64,000 nt of DNA from assembly GCA_030015575.1 (NCBI GenBank), contig JASDDO010000004.1:323648654-323712653 (forward strand), given 5' to 3'. Numbering within the stretch: the stretch's first letter is position 1; each line of letters starts with the position of its first letter. The notes beneath the pieces are model-generated. The model saw nothing but the letters and a program-made list of their open reading frames with translations, searched no databases and was not told where the DNA came from. Positions 1-11,773 of the stretch are shown in pieces. Origin of the DNA: Agapanthus africanus. Taxonomy: Eukaryota; Streptophyta; Magnoliopsida; Asparagales; Amaryllidaceae. The position numbers and the translations under genes are program-made.

Positions 1-204
1 GGAAAGAAACATGCATAGCATCATAGGCATATGATCTTTTTCATAACCATGTGAAGAAACATCAAGCAAATAAATAATAAATATTTTGAAATGAAAGAAC
101 AAATGATAACCATGTGAAGAAACATCAAGCAAAATAATAAATATTTGAAATGAAAGAACAAATACAGACAAATCAATATTTTTTATATAGTTTTGATAAG
201 GTTG
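1..204. other. AT-rich flank with a 63-bp tandem duplication
   Basis: No gene is visible. A block starting ATAACCATGTGAAGAAAC occurs at 43 and again at 106, so about 63 bp is duplicated in tandem with small indels. This stretch lies outside the proposed left end of element A and may be the DNA into which A inserted. Confidence 0.5.
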
Positions 205-3200
205 TGTAACAACTCCAATTTCAATGTACAGAAAAATATTTAAAAGTTAATGTACAAATTGCCGTATTGAAGATAGAACGTTTGATGAGTTGTGCGACAT
301 TGTAGTGTTTGATTTGCCCGATCCATTTCAAGTGAATCCAATCCTAATCCCTTTGTTCTCTACCCCTCTATCCTTTCCATCGTTCCCGCTTTGCAAGACA
401 CCATATCACCTTTTTTCTTATATTTGGTTCACCATGTTCGGTCTACCCATGTTTTCTCACGAATCTTGAGAGGTTTGACCTCATTTCTTAACGGGTTGAT
501 AGATTAGTACAATCGCTTTTTACACATCGATCATTACAAATTGTACTAATTTATTCACTCCATTTCCACCCTCAAGTTCGTATTCCATTTCTTTCTCCCT
601 TCCGCCATTCTTCTCCTCCACCGAGACCGTATCCTGCTTCCATTCCCACACGGTCTCGTGTTTTCTCCATTTCTTTTATCTACGCCTTCTTTCACCAATC
701 ACTGCTTTATCGCGATAAAAATTTTGAATGGTTGGTGCTAACGTTTGGCCTGTGTAAGGCCTTGTATTGATTGATACTATTCTCTCCCCCCTAACTCTGA
801 ACTTTTACACTTGAACAGTGGAAACACTGTTTTACTTAAGTTTGGGAGGGGGGGGGGGCTTTTTGTGTATATATATTTTGTTTGCTTTTTCTTTTGTAAG
901 TGCGAATTATTCCGGTTTAGGGTAAAGTTGTCGGTATTTTCCGTTTTAAACCGACTGTGATCAAACGTCCATAAAGACTTGTCGGCACCTAGTTTAGCTA
1001 AAATAAAGCTAGTGCGCAAGATTTGGGGGTATATGGGACGTTTTGGTTCAGATAGGTGTTTTCGTGCACACCCGTTGCACTTAGCATTGTTTCTGTGCAC
1101 ATGTATAGCACATTCATGGATTTTGATCTTCGTGCGCACTAGACGCACGAGGCATTCTGATACACATTTGAGATTGGTTTCTTGGAGCAGTATGTTTTAT
1201 GATATTTACTATTTGGTATTGTGTTTGAGCAGGACTAGTCAGAGGACAGTACCTGAATATGTTTTTGGCATGCATCGATAGTTATCGAAGGGATTTCCAA
1301 AATGGAGCTATAGTCTCAGTATTTATCTACGTGTCCGAGGTGACACGAAAGATTTACAAAGTGAACCCTTCCAGATTATTTTCAAAAACGGTGGGACATG
1401 TATGTTAAACAAAGGATATGTATAGATATAGTGCGCAAGATTTTAGAAGCCCAAGGGTTTACACATGCACTACACGTAAAATGATGAGTTACAAAATAAT
1501 CAAACATATGCACGAGGGTATATGAGACGACAGGGACACATGGCATAAATCTGGAGCCCTCTCACCGGGGATCAACCGGCGACGCATGTGTTGGGGACCG
1601 GCATCGCCGGGCCGTCCGTAGGGGATGCTCCCCATCTTTTCACCCCGAGTACCTCTTCGCCTACCCCACTAACCCCATATTATTTGTTTACTCAAGGAAG
1701 GGACCAAGCACTAAGAGCTCCATCCAGAGAACATTAAATCATATTTAATCAAATTTTTAATGCATATTTTAATGCATTCTTTAATCCTCTAAACCCTAAT
1801 TTTCTCTATAAATACCACACTCCATTTCACACCTCCTCACTAAGAATTTCATTACAAAAACTCTCAAAAATTCTCAAATCTCAAGTAGTGCAAGTGGAGT
1901 TAGCAAAGGGCGAAGTTCCGAAAAGATTTCGGTGACGAAACGAAGCCCCGACACTTTCCCAAGTTTCTCCATTCTCCCCTCTATCCTTGTAGCCAGTAAG
2001 TCCCCTCTCAACCTCTCTTTTCCTATTCTAAAATCTTTCATTTTTAAAACCCGACGGAAGCGGAGTTAATCCGACCTCCGTTTCGTTTTTCTTTAAAAAT
2101 TCTATTTTTCTTAAACCCTAAAATACCATACTCGCATATAATGTTTAACAAACATAAATAAACACATTAGAATAAGTTTCATCTCAAAAGAATCTTTTAT
2201 GCAACTTTTATCGCATTTATACGGTAAAATACCATATACTTTACATTTCGACATAATTCACATATTTCCTTGTATTACCTTTAGAAAACTCACGAGGCAA
2301 GGACCTAACTCATCACAACACACATATTGGACATAGCACGATTTACTGTTGAACAATATTTTTTGGAAATATTACGAGTTGCAATAAAATATCCTAAACT
2401 ATTACAAAATCGTTTTCTTTAAAAAGAGTGTTAATCAAATTCCTTGCAATTGTGCCTCTACAACCCACTTTTGGGGAACCCCGATCGGGGTGGTGTGGGT
2501 TATCGCGCGTCCTCGGGCCTAGTAGAGCGAGATGCAGACCTCCGAAAGGAGCATTCGATCTCGATGGAATTTTTAATGCTATTTTTAAGAAAATGAAATT
2601 TCTACAAAATGAATAAAGTTTATTTTTTATATACATATATGAATATTATCAAACTATCTATTTTAAATATGTTATGCGAATATTCCATGTCAAAGGAATC
2701 ACAATTACACGAAAGTACCATTTCAATACAAAACAATTCCAATATTTCAATAAAATACCATATACAATGAAAACTAGGTTCTACTCACTAGAAATTTCAC
2801 TTTTATAAAATATACATCTATGAAAACCCTAAAGACGATAATTAAATACTTGAGGTATATTTTGAATATGTATCAAAACTATTTTTACATAAAACCCCCT
2901 CAAGTTATACTAAATTACAATAAGAACCCTAGTAAATATAGGTTTAAGCGGGACCAATTCTCTTGAGCCTCAGAAAGCCGGAGAATGTGAGTGCTTGCCT
3001 ATCTAAGGTAGACAATCTAACAAACGGTGTTATCAATACGGTAATTTTCTTGGAAAAAGACACAAATCCTGTCGTCCATGTGTAGCAGTTACCGATAACA
3101 TCAAAACTAATTCAGGATTTCAAGTTCTTTTCAAAGTGTCTGACTCAGACTGAGTCTCAATCTAATCAATTTGACTTGAATATGATTCAAGTATAAAACC

Positions 3201-4003
3201 ACAATTCAACATGAATCCGTCTATTCAATCTATATTGACTGAACCAAACCATGGATATACTCCGTCTACATGACTATCCATTTATATCCATTCTGTTTAC
3301 TGATATCATGGTTTCAGAAAGTCATTCATTTACATAAAAAAAACTATACAATCAATACAAAAGACATTACGGGATTTTAAAGGGGTAAATTGGTACGGAA
3401 TGTGTTAGAAGTAGCACGAGACTGTAATCTTAATACACCTAACCTGAATATTCATTGTCGTTGTACCATGGCTGAACGGTCACTTGTGCTCCGTATACCT
3501 TAGTCTCCGGAATAGTGGGACTCCTCTCGTATACACTGGCATATTCTGTACCAAGTTACAAACAACCGCGTTAACAATATAATCAGACATTACGAGTCAT
3601 ATTCTCTTTCTGTCTATTCTATCTCTGCTCATCTTTGGGACTTACCGAGCGATTGTTCGCTGACGATATTTCTTTTCTTCTTTCTTTGGAATGTTGTCGG
3701 GTGATTTGGACGCACTAGAGACCGAGCCAGTACCGAGGACTTGGAGCAGTTTGTAGGCTCTTGTACATACTTTTCATTTCAGTTATGTCATTGTTTAGGC
3801 ATTGCTTTCTATTCATGTATTTACATTCCAGTTGTACCTGTAAAAGAATGTTTAATAAATAAAGTTGTTGTTCATTTATATTCCTGTCTCTTGTGTACAT
3901 TTACTTTATATTGCTTAGATACTCTTAGCGTGTTTACTTCTGAGTAAATACGAAGCGGGACTCGCCGCGTCCCCTCCCCGTACACCGGGAAGCGGGGCGT
4001 GAC
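205..4003 (+). repeat. Element A: probable 5' LTR of a Ty3/gypsy element
   Basis: The right end is well supported: GCGGGGCGTGACA at 3991-4003 is the usual TGACA-type LTR terminus, and the 20-mer GGGAAGCGGGGCGTGACATG also spans the LTR end of element F. The left end at TGTAACAACTCC (205) is a candidate only, chosen because gypsy LTRs of this group start TGTAAC; it gives a 3.8-kb LTR. A TATA box (CTATAAATA) lies at 1807 with transcription expected near 1840. The rest is AT-rich and has no credible gene. The canonical tRNA-Met primer site seen after the LTRs of B and F is not recognisable after 4003, so it has decayed or been replaced. Confidence 0.55.
1807..1814 (+). promoter_or_regulatory. TATA box of element A LTR
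   Basis: TATAAATA lies in the context CTCTATAAATACCACAC, followed by an A/C-rich initiator region. It is inferred to be the U3/R boundary promoter of the element A LTR. Confidence 0.5.
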
Positions 4004-4218
4004 ATGTTTTGTTGGCGGCCCATGCAGGTCAGTGCTGCATGGAACCCTACCGTGCATGTCAGTTCTGCATGGACATACAGATCAATTCTGCAAGAAGTCC
4101 TAAGCAATATAACACAAGAAACAACAACTAAAAACATTCTTTACGATTCATATTTCATTGAATATTACAATTTCATATATTTTGAATCTATCCTAACCCA
4201 AATTTTTCTTTCAAGATT

Positions 4219-5518
4219 ATGGATTCCCCAAACAACACCAGTACCAATTTCAACAACACACCACCACCTCTACCGCTTACGCCTACCGTCGCTGCTTCGA
4301 TCAATGAGCAGACAGTACTGCTTGAGGCAATTCGCGGCCTCCTGGAAGGACAGCAGCAGCAGACTGCTATTCTGATGAACCGTCCAGAAGCGGAAGCGTC
4401 CGGAGTGAAGCAATTCCGGGCATTGCACCCAAAAAAGTTTTCGGGAAAAGAAAGCTCTCTGGAAGCTGAGGAATGGGATCAAAGCATTGAAGATGATCTG
4501 GCAATGGCACAAGTGACAGAGATCGCTTGGGTTCGAGTTGCGAAACTGCAACTCACTGACAACGCCCGAGTCTGGTGGAAAGCGGAAGAAAGCCGTCTTG
4601 CCTAACCTATCGAATGGAGGACTTTTCGCGACATGTTCGACATGAAATACTTCCCAGAGACTGCCCAATTTGATATGGAGCAGCAATTTATTCATCTACA
4701 ACAGGGTTCGATGTGGACCAAGTCCGTGGATGAGTATGATACTGAGTTTACCATGCTCAGTAGGTAAGATATGTCTCAATATTCGATTTTCAAATATCAC
4801 ATACTACCCAGCTAACACAAGACCTTAACAGGTTTGCGACACATTTAATACCAACTGCTGAGATCAGATCCAGAAGATTTCAACAAGGGTTAGATCCGGA
4901 AATCCAAACTGCCTTAGCTACAGGGGATTTCCCAACCCACGAGTTGGCCATAAAAGCTGCCCGCCGATATGAGGAAGTGGTGAAGATGAAGGGCATACCT
5001 CACTCTGCCGGGAGGGCAGACCTCACTCTGCCGGGATGAAGCGCCCTGCCACTCAAATGGCAGGAGGAGCCCCTTCAAGGCCACAATTTGTGCCCAGGAG
5101 ACCGGGAGTACCGAACAACCAGCCCAACCCAGCCTTTTGTACCTACTGCAGGAGAGATGGACATTTGGAGAAAAACCGCCGACGTGCAAATCGCCTTTGC
5201 TTAGTCTGCGGCTCAGCCGCTCATGACATTGGGGCTTGTCCTCGTAGACACAACCCAAATGCTGCACCCAGGCATGCAATCACTTATCAGCAGTGCCCAG
5301 CCATCCAGGCACCTGCTCCATGACTCGCTCTCCCTGCTCCACCTCCTCATGGACCGACTCCACCTCCTCCTCGTCAGTTCCATCAACCTCAAAAGAACGT
5401 ACCTCGAATACAAAGGAACGGGCAGAGAAATGCTCCTCCAGTAAGGAGGAATGTACCGAGGCGACAGGCTTTCACAATAACTATGGAAGAAGCTGAAGCC
5501 ACCTCCAAGTCATTACCG
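4219..5518 (+). pseudogene. gag: Element A gag (chromovirus-like), broken, with an intron
   Basis: Capsid/nucleocapsid gene of a Ty3/gypsy element. The start is the ATG at 4219 (MDSPNNTSTN). A Retrotrans_gag core follows, with the FSGKESSLEAEEW and FRDMFDMKYFP stretches and LQQGSMWTKSVDEY before an intron at 4764-4831. Splicing joins MLS-R to FATHLIPTAEIRS in frame. The second exon has a basic, Pro-rich tail and two zinc knuckles (about 5138-5255). The first has lost its last Cys (CTYCRRDGHLEKNR, Arg in place of Cys); the second, CLVCGSAAHDIGAC, is canonical CX2CX4HX4C. Lesions: TAA at 4603-4605 and TGA at 5321-5323. The reading frame continues to about 5518, and a stretch resembling the region before the protease active site (GTIVASLPALAL) follows at 5607-5640, where the LTR of element B cuts it off. 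Confidence 0.8.
4764..4831 (+). other. 68-bp GT-AG intron inside element A gag
   Basis: The donor is AG/GTAAGAT, the branch-point-like CTAAC is at 4812-4816 about 16 bp before the acceptor, and the acceptor is ACAG/GTTTGCG. Read unspliced, gag stops at once (AGG TAA). Removing these 68 bp restores a continuous gag frame across the junction, which is strong internal evidence that it is a real intron. Confidence 0.75.
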
Positions 5519-5607
5519 GTAACACTTTCCATTCAAACTTTCTTTCAGTCTGTATAAATAACCATATATCTTTTCCTTATACCTAAAACATATCCCACAT
5601 AATTTAG
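5519..5607 (+). other. Possible second intron at the gag/protease border
   Basis: There is a GTAACA donor-like start and a TTTAG acceptor-like end. Downstream, GTIVASLPALAL resembles the segment preceding the gypsy protease active site. The frames on the two sides differ by one nucleotide, so this is an intron plus a 1-nt loss, or simply decayed DNA. Confidence 0.3.
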
Positions 5608-7408
5608 GTACGATAGTAGCTTCACTTCCTGCACTAGCACTGTAACATTTCAGAAAATAAATATTATTTTTGGGAATTTAAATAATTAAAATAAAATTTT
5701 CATGAATATTATTAAGTATGAGAATTATTTTTAATGGAAGGGGTATAATTATATATCGATAGTTTGGAAAATATTTGGAAAATTAATAAGAATTATTGAT
5801 TTTGAAAGGAATTATGTGAATTGAGCAATTATGGATTTTTTTAAAATAATTATTTGTATACTATATTAATGCTAAACTTGTTTAATATTTACTAATTATG
5901 CATTAATCTTGTTATGTGTTATGACATGCAACATGACATGTTGCAACACTTGTAACATATTTTTTGAACCATGGCTTAATTCCTTATTTTTCATTTATGT
6001 ACGGTTTTTGTTTTGTGTTAAAAGAAAACGAGAGAAAAGAAAGAGAAAAGTAATTAAGTGGAGATAATTGAGAGAGTGGGGACCATGAGGTATGGGCTCA
6101 TAAGAGAGAGGGTGAGAGAGAGAGAGAGAGAGAGAGTGGGAAGTTTCCACATTGTTCTCCTAGCCTCCTTCATGTCTTCATTTTTATTTCCTCACCTCAT
6201 ACCACCTCCTCCTCTCTTCATGTTCTGCTCCCTCCCTCCACCTCCTCATCCACCTCATACCACCTCTAAATCTCTACCAAAACTTCATGATGCCCTCACA
6301 AAAATTGTGCACAACCTCACTACAAACCCTTCGGATCAATCAAGTCAAGATTTTGAAGACTTTGGGCAATTTAAGAAAATTCTTGAGTTGCCAAATGAGA
6401 TATATTTCCACACCATTAGTTTAAAATTTGTTTCTCCTTATCTTCTAGTTTAGTTTAGAACATAACTAATGAGGATTAGTGATGTTGGAATTTTCCAAGA
6501 TAAGGGTTAAGGGATATTATAAAGTGTAAAGGTGTATTTGAGGTTTATTGATGACTACAACCCACCTAGTGTTAAAATTCTGGGCAAACTAGAGACTTAA
6601 CCCAAAAAATGTGAACCTTGAATTTAGTCGATATACGATTTTCATAGCTTTTGTGATGTGTTATGGAGATCTGCTATAATCCGGGGACCCTAAAAATTAT
6701 ATAGCGATTATTGTGAGTCGTGCAGGTGACCTAGATGCTACCATAGCAATCCGAGACCCCATCTCCTTTACTAGGCCGCCATTTTAATGCTTGTGGCCGC
6801 AAATTGCGGCCACATTGGGGAATTTGGGGTTGGGTCTTGGTGTATGGTTCATTTATCTGATAAGTAGGCCTCCTATATATGCAGAATTAGCTAATTCAAC
6901 CTAGGGCAAAATATGAAGGTGTTTTCTTGAGTTGCTGTTTTGGTTTCGTGACTTTTAATGACTTGGGTTTTGGTAATTATGTTTTATCTCGGTCAATTGA
7001 TGTTTGTACGACAACGTCGAGAGTTGTTGGTTATTCTTGCATGCGTGAACCATAGGTTCTAACCTATGGATGTTTCTAGTACCATATCGGTTTTCTCGTG
7101 GTTGATTGTTCTTTACGATACGACGATTTTGAAATGTAGGTACCTTTGCATGGACTTCGGGACGACAAGAAGAGCATGGCAGTATCGACTTTGGCAAGTG
7201 AGGATCGAGGTGAGTAGGTATTTATCTACAGGGGAAGTCGGGTGGATGGCGTATAGCACCCCCGCAAATTCGTAAATTAGGATGTGTATGATATGGAAAT
7301 GGCTAGTGTGGATACTTAGCAATAGGGCTCTAGGAGACCTTAAGGGAGATGAAGTGTATTGGTGCTCTTAGTTAGTTTCCAGTCGTGGACCCATAGTGTA
7401 TAGGTTGT

Positions 7409-7464
7409 CACACACACACGCACACGCACACACACGAGGTTTGATGTGGGTGTATGTGTATATA

Positions 7465-7515
<51 letters not shown>
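7409..7515. repeat. CA/TG and (TA)n microsatellites
   Basis: ACACACACGC-type dinucleotides are followed by about 22 TA units. They account for the Tyr/Ile-repeat frames read on the minus strand here, which are not genes. Confidence 0.9.
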
Positions 7516-7517
<2 letters not shown>

Positions 7518-9044
7518 ATGTGTATGTATATATATAGTATACACATACGTATAAAACAAGGATATGAGATGTTGAACGGATAAGAGTCGATATGATCGGC
7601 ATGATGCCGTGAGATTGTGATATGTGATTGAGTCGCGATATGATATATGATATGATATTATAATGGATCGTTGGGCGATGTGTATTCAAACATACGATAA
7701 TATGTGTTTGATGATATTAGAATGTACTAAATTTTAGAACAGTACCCCTAATCATGATATTGTACGATGATAATACCATATGAATAACGATGTATATATG
7801 ATATTTGACCCGTACCCCGATTTTGGGGATGCCGTACGATGGATTTTACCATACGAGGTATATATAAGATGATTGATCTGCACTCTTGACTAGAGAATGT
7901 CGTACTATGTATTATATAGTATGTGCCACTATGAGGCTGGATCGCCGACTACTAGGTATATCGACTCGGATTATATATTTAGATTTTCTTCTCCCTCCAA
8001 CTAGTTTCTTAGTTAGTCTCTTAGTTGTTTAGGTAGATGCTAGACTAGGCTTGAGTCATACTTATTTTTAAAACTAACGAATCGTGTGTATTTTTAAAGA
8101 CAGCCGAGGGATACTACGGATTTTTCAAAGGACGTATCTTTTCTCAAAAACCCGTAGCCCCAACTTTTCTAAAAACCACGATTCGTGCTATTTAAAAAGA
8201 CAAAAAACGTATGACTCATATATTGATACGCGTATTTTATAATGCTACATTTACTATTCACCTGTTCTGTTATTTTTATGTCGTTTTCATTGCATTGCAA
8301 ATTCATTACATGTGTTTTCTTTAGTTCTTATGAACCCCGTCTGTTAGGACACCCGCACCATTACCAATGATGCGTATGTTCCACGTACACTTGCTTGCCG
8401 GCTCACACGCATCATCATCATCAGTAATTGCCATGTCACGTACACTTTAGAATACGTTACTTCATTGGTATAACCTGCTAACTGGTAGTTTCAACACTTT
8501 ATTAGTATGCTTGCTATCATATGTTAGTTTAGATATTGCATTACTTACTTAGATACTCCATGCATTTATATATTCATTCTGTTACGCAATATTGTAGGGC
8601 TTTATGCCGATGTTCACAGTTTATTGACTCATGATTTTGAGATTTCGGATTTTTCCATGAGATTTCTGGATTTGGGGGAAAACCCAAAGGATTTTATAAA
8701 CTTATTATCATTTTAAAAATGCAAGTTGCGGTTTTCTCATGATATGATGTATGTGTCGTCCACCATGAGTTTTCCTGACTTTCAGTTGGTTTTCGAGACC
8801 CGGTTCGAGGAGTAAGATGAACCGTCTCGGGTACATGGTGGGCCCGGTATGGTACCCCGGGGCAAGAAGCTCGAGTTGTAGACGATGAGCCTGGCAGGGA
8901 CAGGCTACCTACCGGTGATGTCAGGCGCGGCGGATATCCGTAGGATACCGACCGTAGTCGTGAGATTTGATGTTATGGGCCGATTCGGAGTGACGGAGCC
9001 CATGGGTCGATCCGGACTGACGGAGCCCGAGATTTGAGGATTTT

Positions 9045-9138
9045 TGTGTCGCTGTTGGACACGGACTTCATGATGTTTTGAGTGTCGGTGCTGGACACTC
9101 GGGTTTTATCATGATTTGTGTGTCGTTGCTGGACACAC
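9045..9138 (+). repeat. Three hairpins with the same 7-nt loop spacing
   Basis: Around 9046, GTGTC pairs with GACAC; at 9080-9100, GAGTGTC pairs with GACACTC; at 9118-9138, GTGTGTC pairs with GACACAC. The loops are GCTGTTG, GGTGCTG and GTTGCTG, all 7 nt. Arms change together while geometry and loop type stay the same. Confidence 0.7.
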
Positions 9139-10024
9139 GTTGGATGATACATTTTTACATGTTACACATGATATATAATTACTCATGACAAGGACATGAG
9201 TACTTTGATATCACACTTATGTTATATTGTTACCCTTGTTGTAGTATTAATATATTATTGTATGACCTAGGAGATCGCCATACATTTGGTTTCTACCCGG
9301 TGATGTCTTCTACTCACGAGTTGGCAACTCACCCCCGTTGTACCACAGTTTCTTGCAGGTTTAGCCGTACAGGTTCCGCAGCGATTTGCTGGCACTTCAC
9401 TTTCCTTTGGGTGATTGCTGGATAGGTAGGATACATTTGCTTCGTGACCACCAGTATATATTGTATATTTACTTCATTTGTATCTAGTTAAGCTCCATCA
9501 ACCAGACTTGTATATTTAGTAGATTTGGATAACCACAGGTTGTTTATTCTTTTGGCCTTAGAGTCGCGCATATGTATTTTATTATTGTTTCTGGTTTTCC
9601 TTATAATGTTCAGTTTTCTTGCTTTCTTCTGAGTTTTGATCCTCGCCTTCGGCGTTGTATATTTGTATAGCTTGTGTGATTGTTTCCGCCAATTGGTGAA
9701 GAGCTAGCTCCCGCTTGGGGATGCGTTATATTATATTGCTTGTACCGTTTTTCGGGTTAAAAATAACAAGGGAGGTGCTGCCCAAATTTTCAATGACGAA
9801 AATGTTTTCAAGTAGATACAAACATTGGGTTTTCGTATACTACTATCTATGTTTTAAAGAAGAACTTGATTTCAGTAAACCTTATTTCAAAACTGCACCT
9901 CCACTGTTTTCCTCTAAAAAGGTTTAGATTTCTGGGTTTTTGGCTTACTTGTGTTAGGTGTGGTCCTATAGACTTCACCTAATTCAAGTGACAGTCACGT
10001 GCATTTTCCGGGTCGTGACAAAGT

Positions 10025-10042
10025 TGGTATCAGAGAGCTAGG
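10025..10042 (+). promoter_or_regulatory. Element B primer binding site (tRNA-Met type)
   Basis: TGGTATCAGAGAGCTAGG lies 4 nt after the LTR end. TGGTATCAGAG is complementary to the 3' end of plant initiator tRNA-Met, the usual primer for this group. Confidence 0.9.
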
Positions 10043-11773
10043 TTTAACCTTGGTTCGATTCTAGATTTGACTATGCGGGGTCTAGGGCATATATAGATAT
10101 TCGGAACCTAGGATTGACCTTACGGAACTTAGACTTAGCCGAGGGGGTATTAGACTTGAACTTTCGTTGCATAAGTTGACCTTGGTTAATGGAGTAGGTG
10201 ACTTAAGTAGAGTGACATACCGTGTTTATGTTTCGCGGCATACTTATGATATGCCACTCCGCTTAAAAAGCCTTAGGATGTACATTTCTTAGGCATTGTA
10301 TTTCTACTCGTTCCTATGATTTATCCTCATTGATGTCAGATTGTGATTTCTGTTACCACGTTTACACGAGCAGAAAGAGTTGCGGCTAGAGTTGTGGTCA
10401 GCACGAGCTCGTCAGGGACGAGGACTAACCAGGTAGTTTTCCGGAAGCATACCAAACACATCGATATATTGTTATTTGGATTTTTTTCCGTTGATACGAG
10501 CGTTCGAGATCTGCCCCAGATGATTGGGCTATTACCAGAGGCCAGTCGTATTGAAAAGACTACTAAGGCACCGTTAACTCCAGATGGTTGAGGCATTGTC
10601 TATCGTGCGGACAGATGAGCCAGCTGTTACTGCGACTGACAAGATATCGCCCCAGATGTTTGAAGCCATTGCAGTACGAGTTTATACTTAGGGATATGAT
10701 AGAAGATCACTAGTCACCCATGGATAAATGACCAAGACATGTTGTTTGGATACTCTGATGCGAGAACATCAGATCGATAAGCCTCAGTTAGAAGGGAACC
10801 TCACACAGACGGATTGTGAGTCGATCAAGAAAGGACGCGCGAAGGCGCATTACTCCGTTGACTTGGACTAGTTTCTGAGGACGTAATTGGCCAGGTACCT
10901 TCTACAGGATATTTGAGATGCCGAGTTCGTAGCTTCGGAAAGGAGACTTTGGATATGTGTGCAGACGTTTGGAACGCAGTTCACACAGCTAAATAAAGAT
11001 GATTCAAAATCGGTCCACATCGAAGAAAAGCGGAGTAAGAGGTTCGTACGAGATTTTGACGAAATGACGTTCCACTCCGTTGATGTCAGAGACTTGTTAT
11101 GTGTGCAGAGGTGTTGGATACGGACGTACTTCTAGTGAAAGGGTCATGATGAGTATGCAGCTGTTCTGGAACAAGAAACGGGTTAAGTAAAGAGTGTTAA
11201 TTTCCGGGCAGTTCGGCAGAGTTGGTATTGGGAGAGACCCCGACAGAATCTTTCTGGAACACTACGCGGTTAGACTTAGACCCAGAATCAGATTCATCAC
11301 ACACCGTTAATGGGCAGAGGTCGCCATCATTGACGAAACACGTTACGAGTGACCATGTTAATTGGTCAAGAGATCTTCAGAGAATGCGCCTGAGCAGAAC
11401 GGTTTCCGTCATTACTCCGTGTCGGGCTGTTGAGCCGGGAGTCATGTAACTGGTAATCCACAGGGAGAAACGAGGACATAAGAGCAGAGGGCGATAGACT
11501 GTGAGCAGGAGGCAAGTAGATACTTGCTCTTCTAGCTTTGGATGCACCGACACCTTTCAACATTGAAGGAAGAGCTTATCGACGATAGTATTTAGGATTT
11601 GTGATTTGGTGATTCGAATATCACGTTTCCGTTGTTTTGGATTCTGGTATTTTGAGGATTTCGTTTTATGATTGATATTTCCTATGTGTACCACAGTTAC
11701 ACATGATTCTGTAGGGTTGCCTAGCACGGCAGCAAGGTTTCGGGAGGTATCGTCCATACCAAATTCAAAAATT
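10043..11773 (+). mobile_element. Element B decayed internal region
   Basis: Stops fill all frames, and only short open pieces exist (10343-10591, 11222-11449). The position after the primer site implies leader and gag, but I cannot identify a gag motif with confidence. It ends near 11773, where the copia element C begins. The 3' part and 3' LTR of B are not seen and should lie beyond the nested insertions. Confidence 0.6.

Larger units (their letters stand above)
5641..10020 (+). repeat. Element B: 4.4-kb 5' LTR (Ty3/gypsy)
   Basis: It begins TGTAACATTTCAG exactly where element A gag/pol stops and ends GGGTCGTGACA, directly before a tRNA-Met-type primer site. No gene is supported inside; the open frames at 6058, 7340-7689, 9219 and 9715 lie in low-complexity or LTR sequence. 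It contains a GA microsatellite (about 6113-6135), CA/TA microsatellites (7409-7513) and three regular hairpins (9045-9138). A TATATAT at 6874 may be its TATA box. Confidence 0.85.

Noticed and set aside
841-858. Poly-G run
   Set aside because: Simple low-complexity tract, no further structure seen.
777-1281. 123- and 100-codon frames on both strands
   Set aside because: Overlapping, no motif, inside the proposed LTR of element A.
7340-7689. Tyr/Ile-repeat minus-strand frames
   Set aside because: Readings of CA/TA microsatellites.
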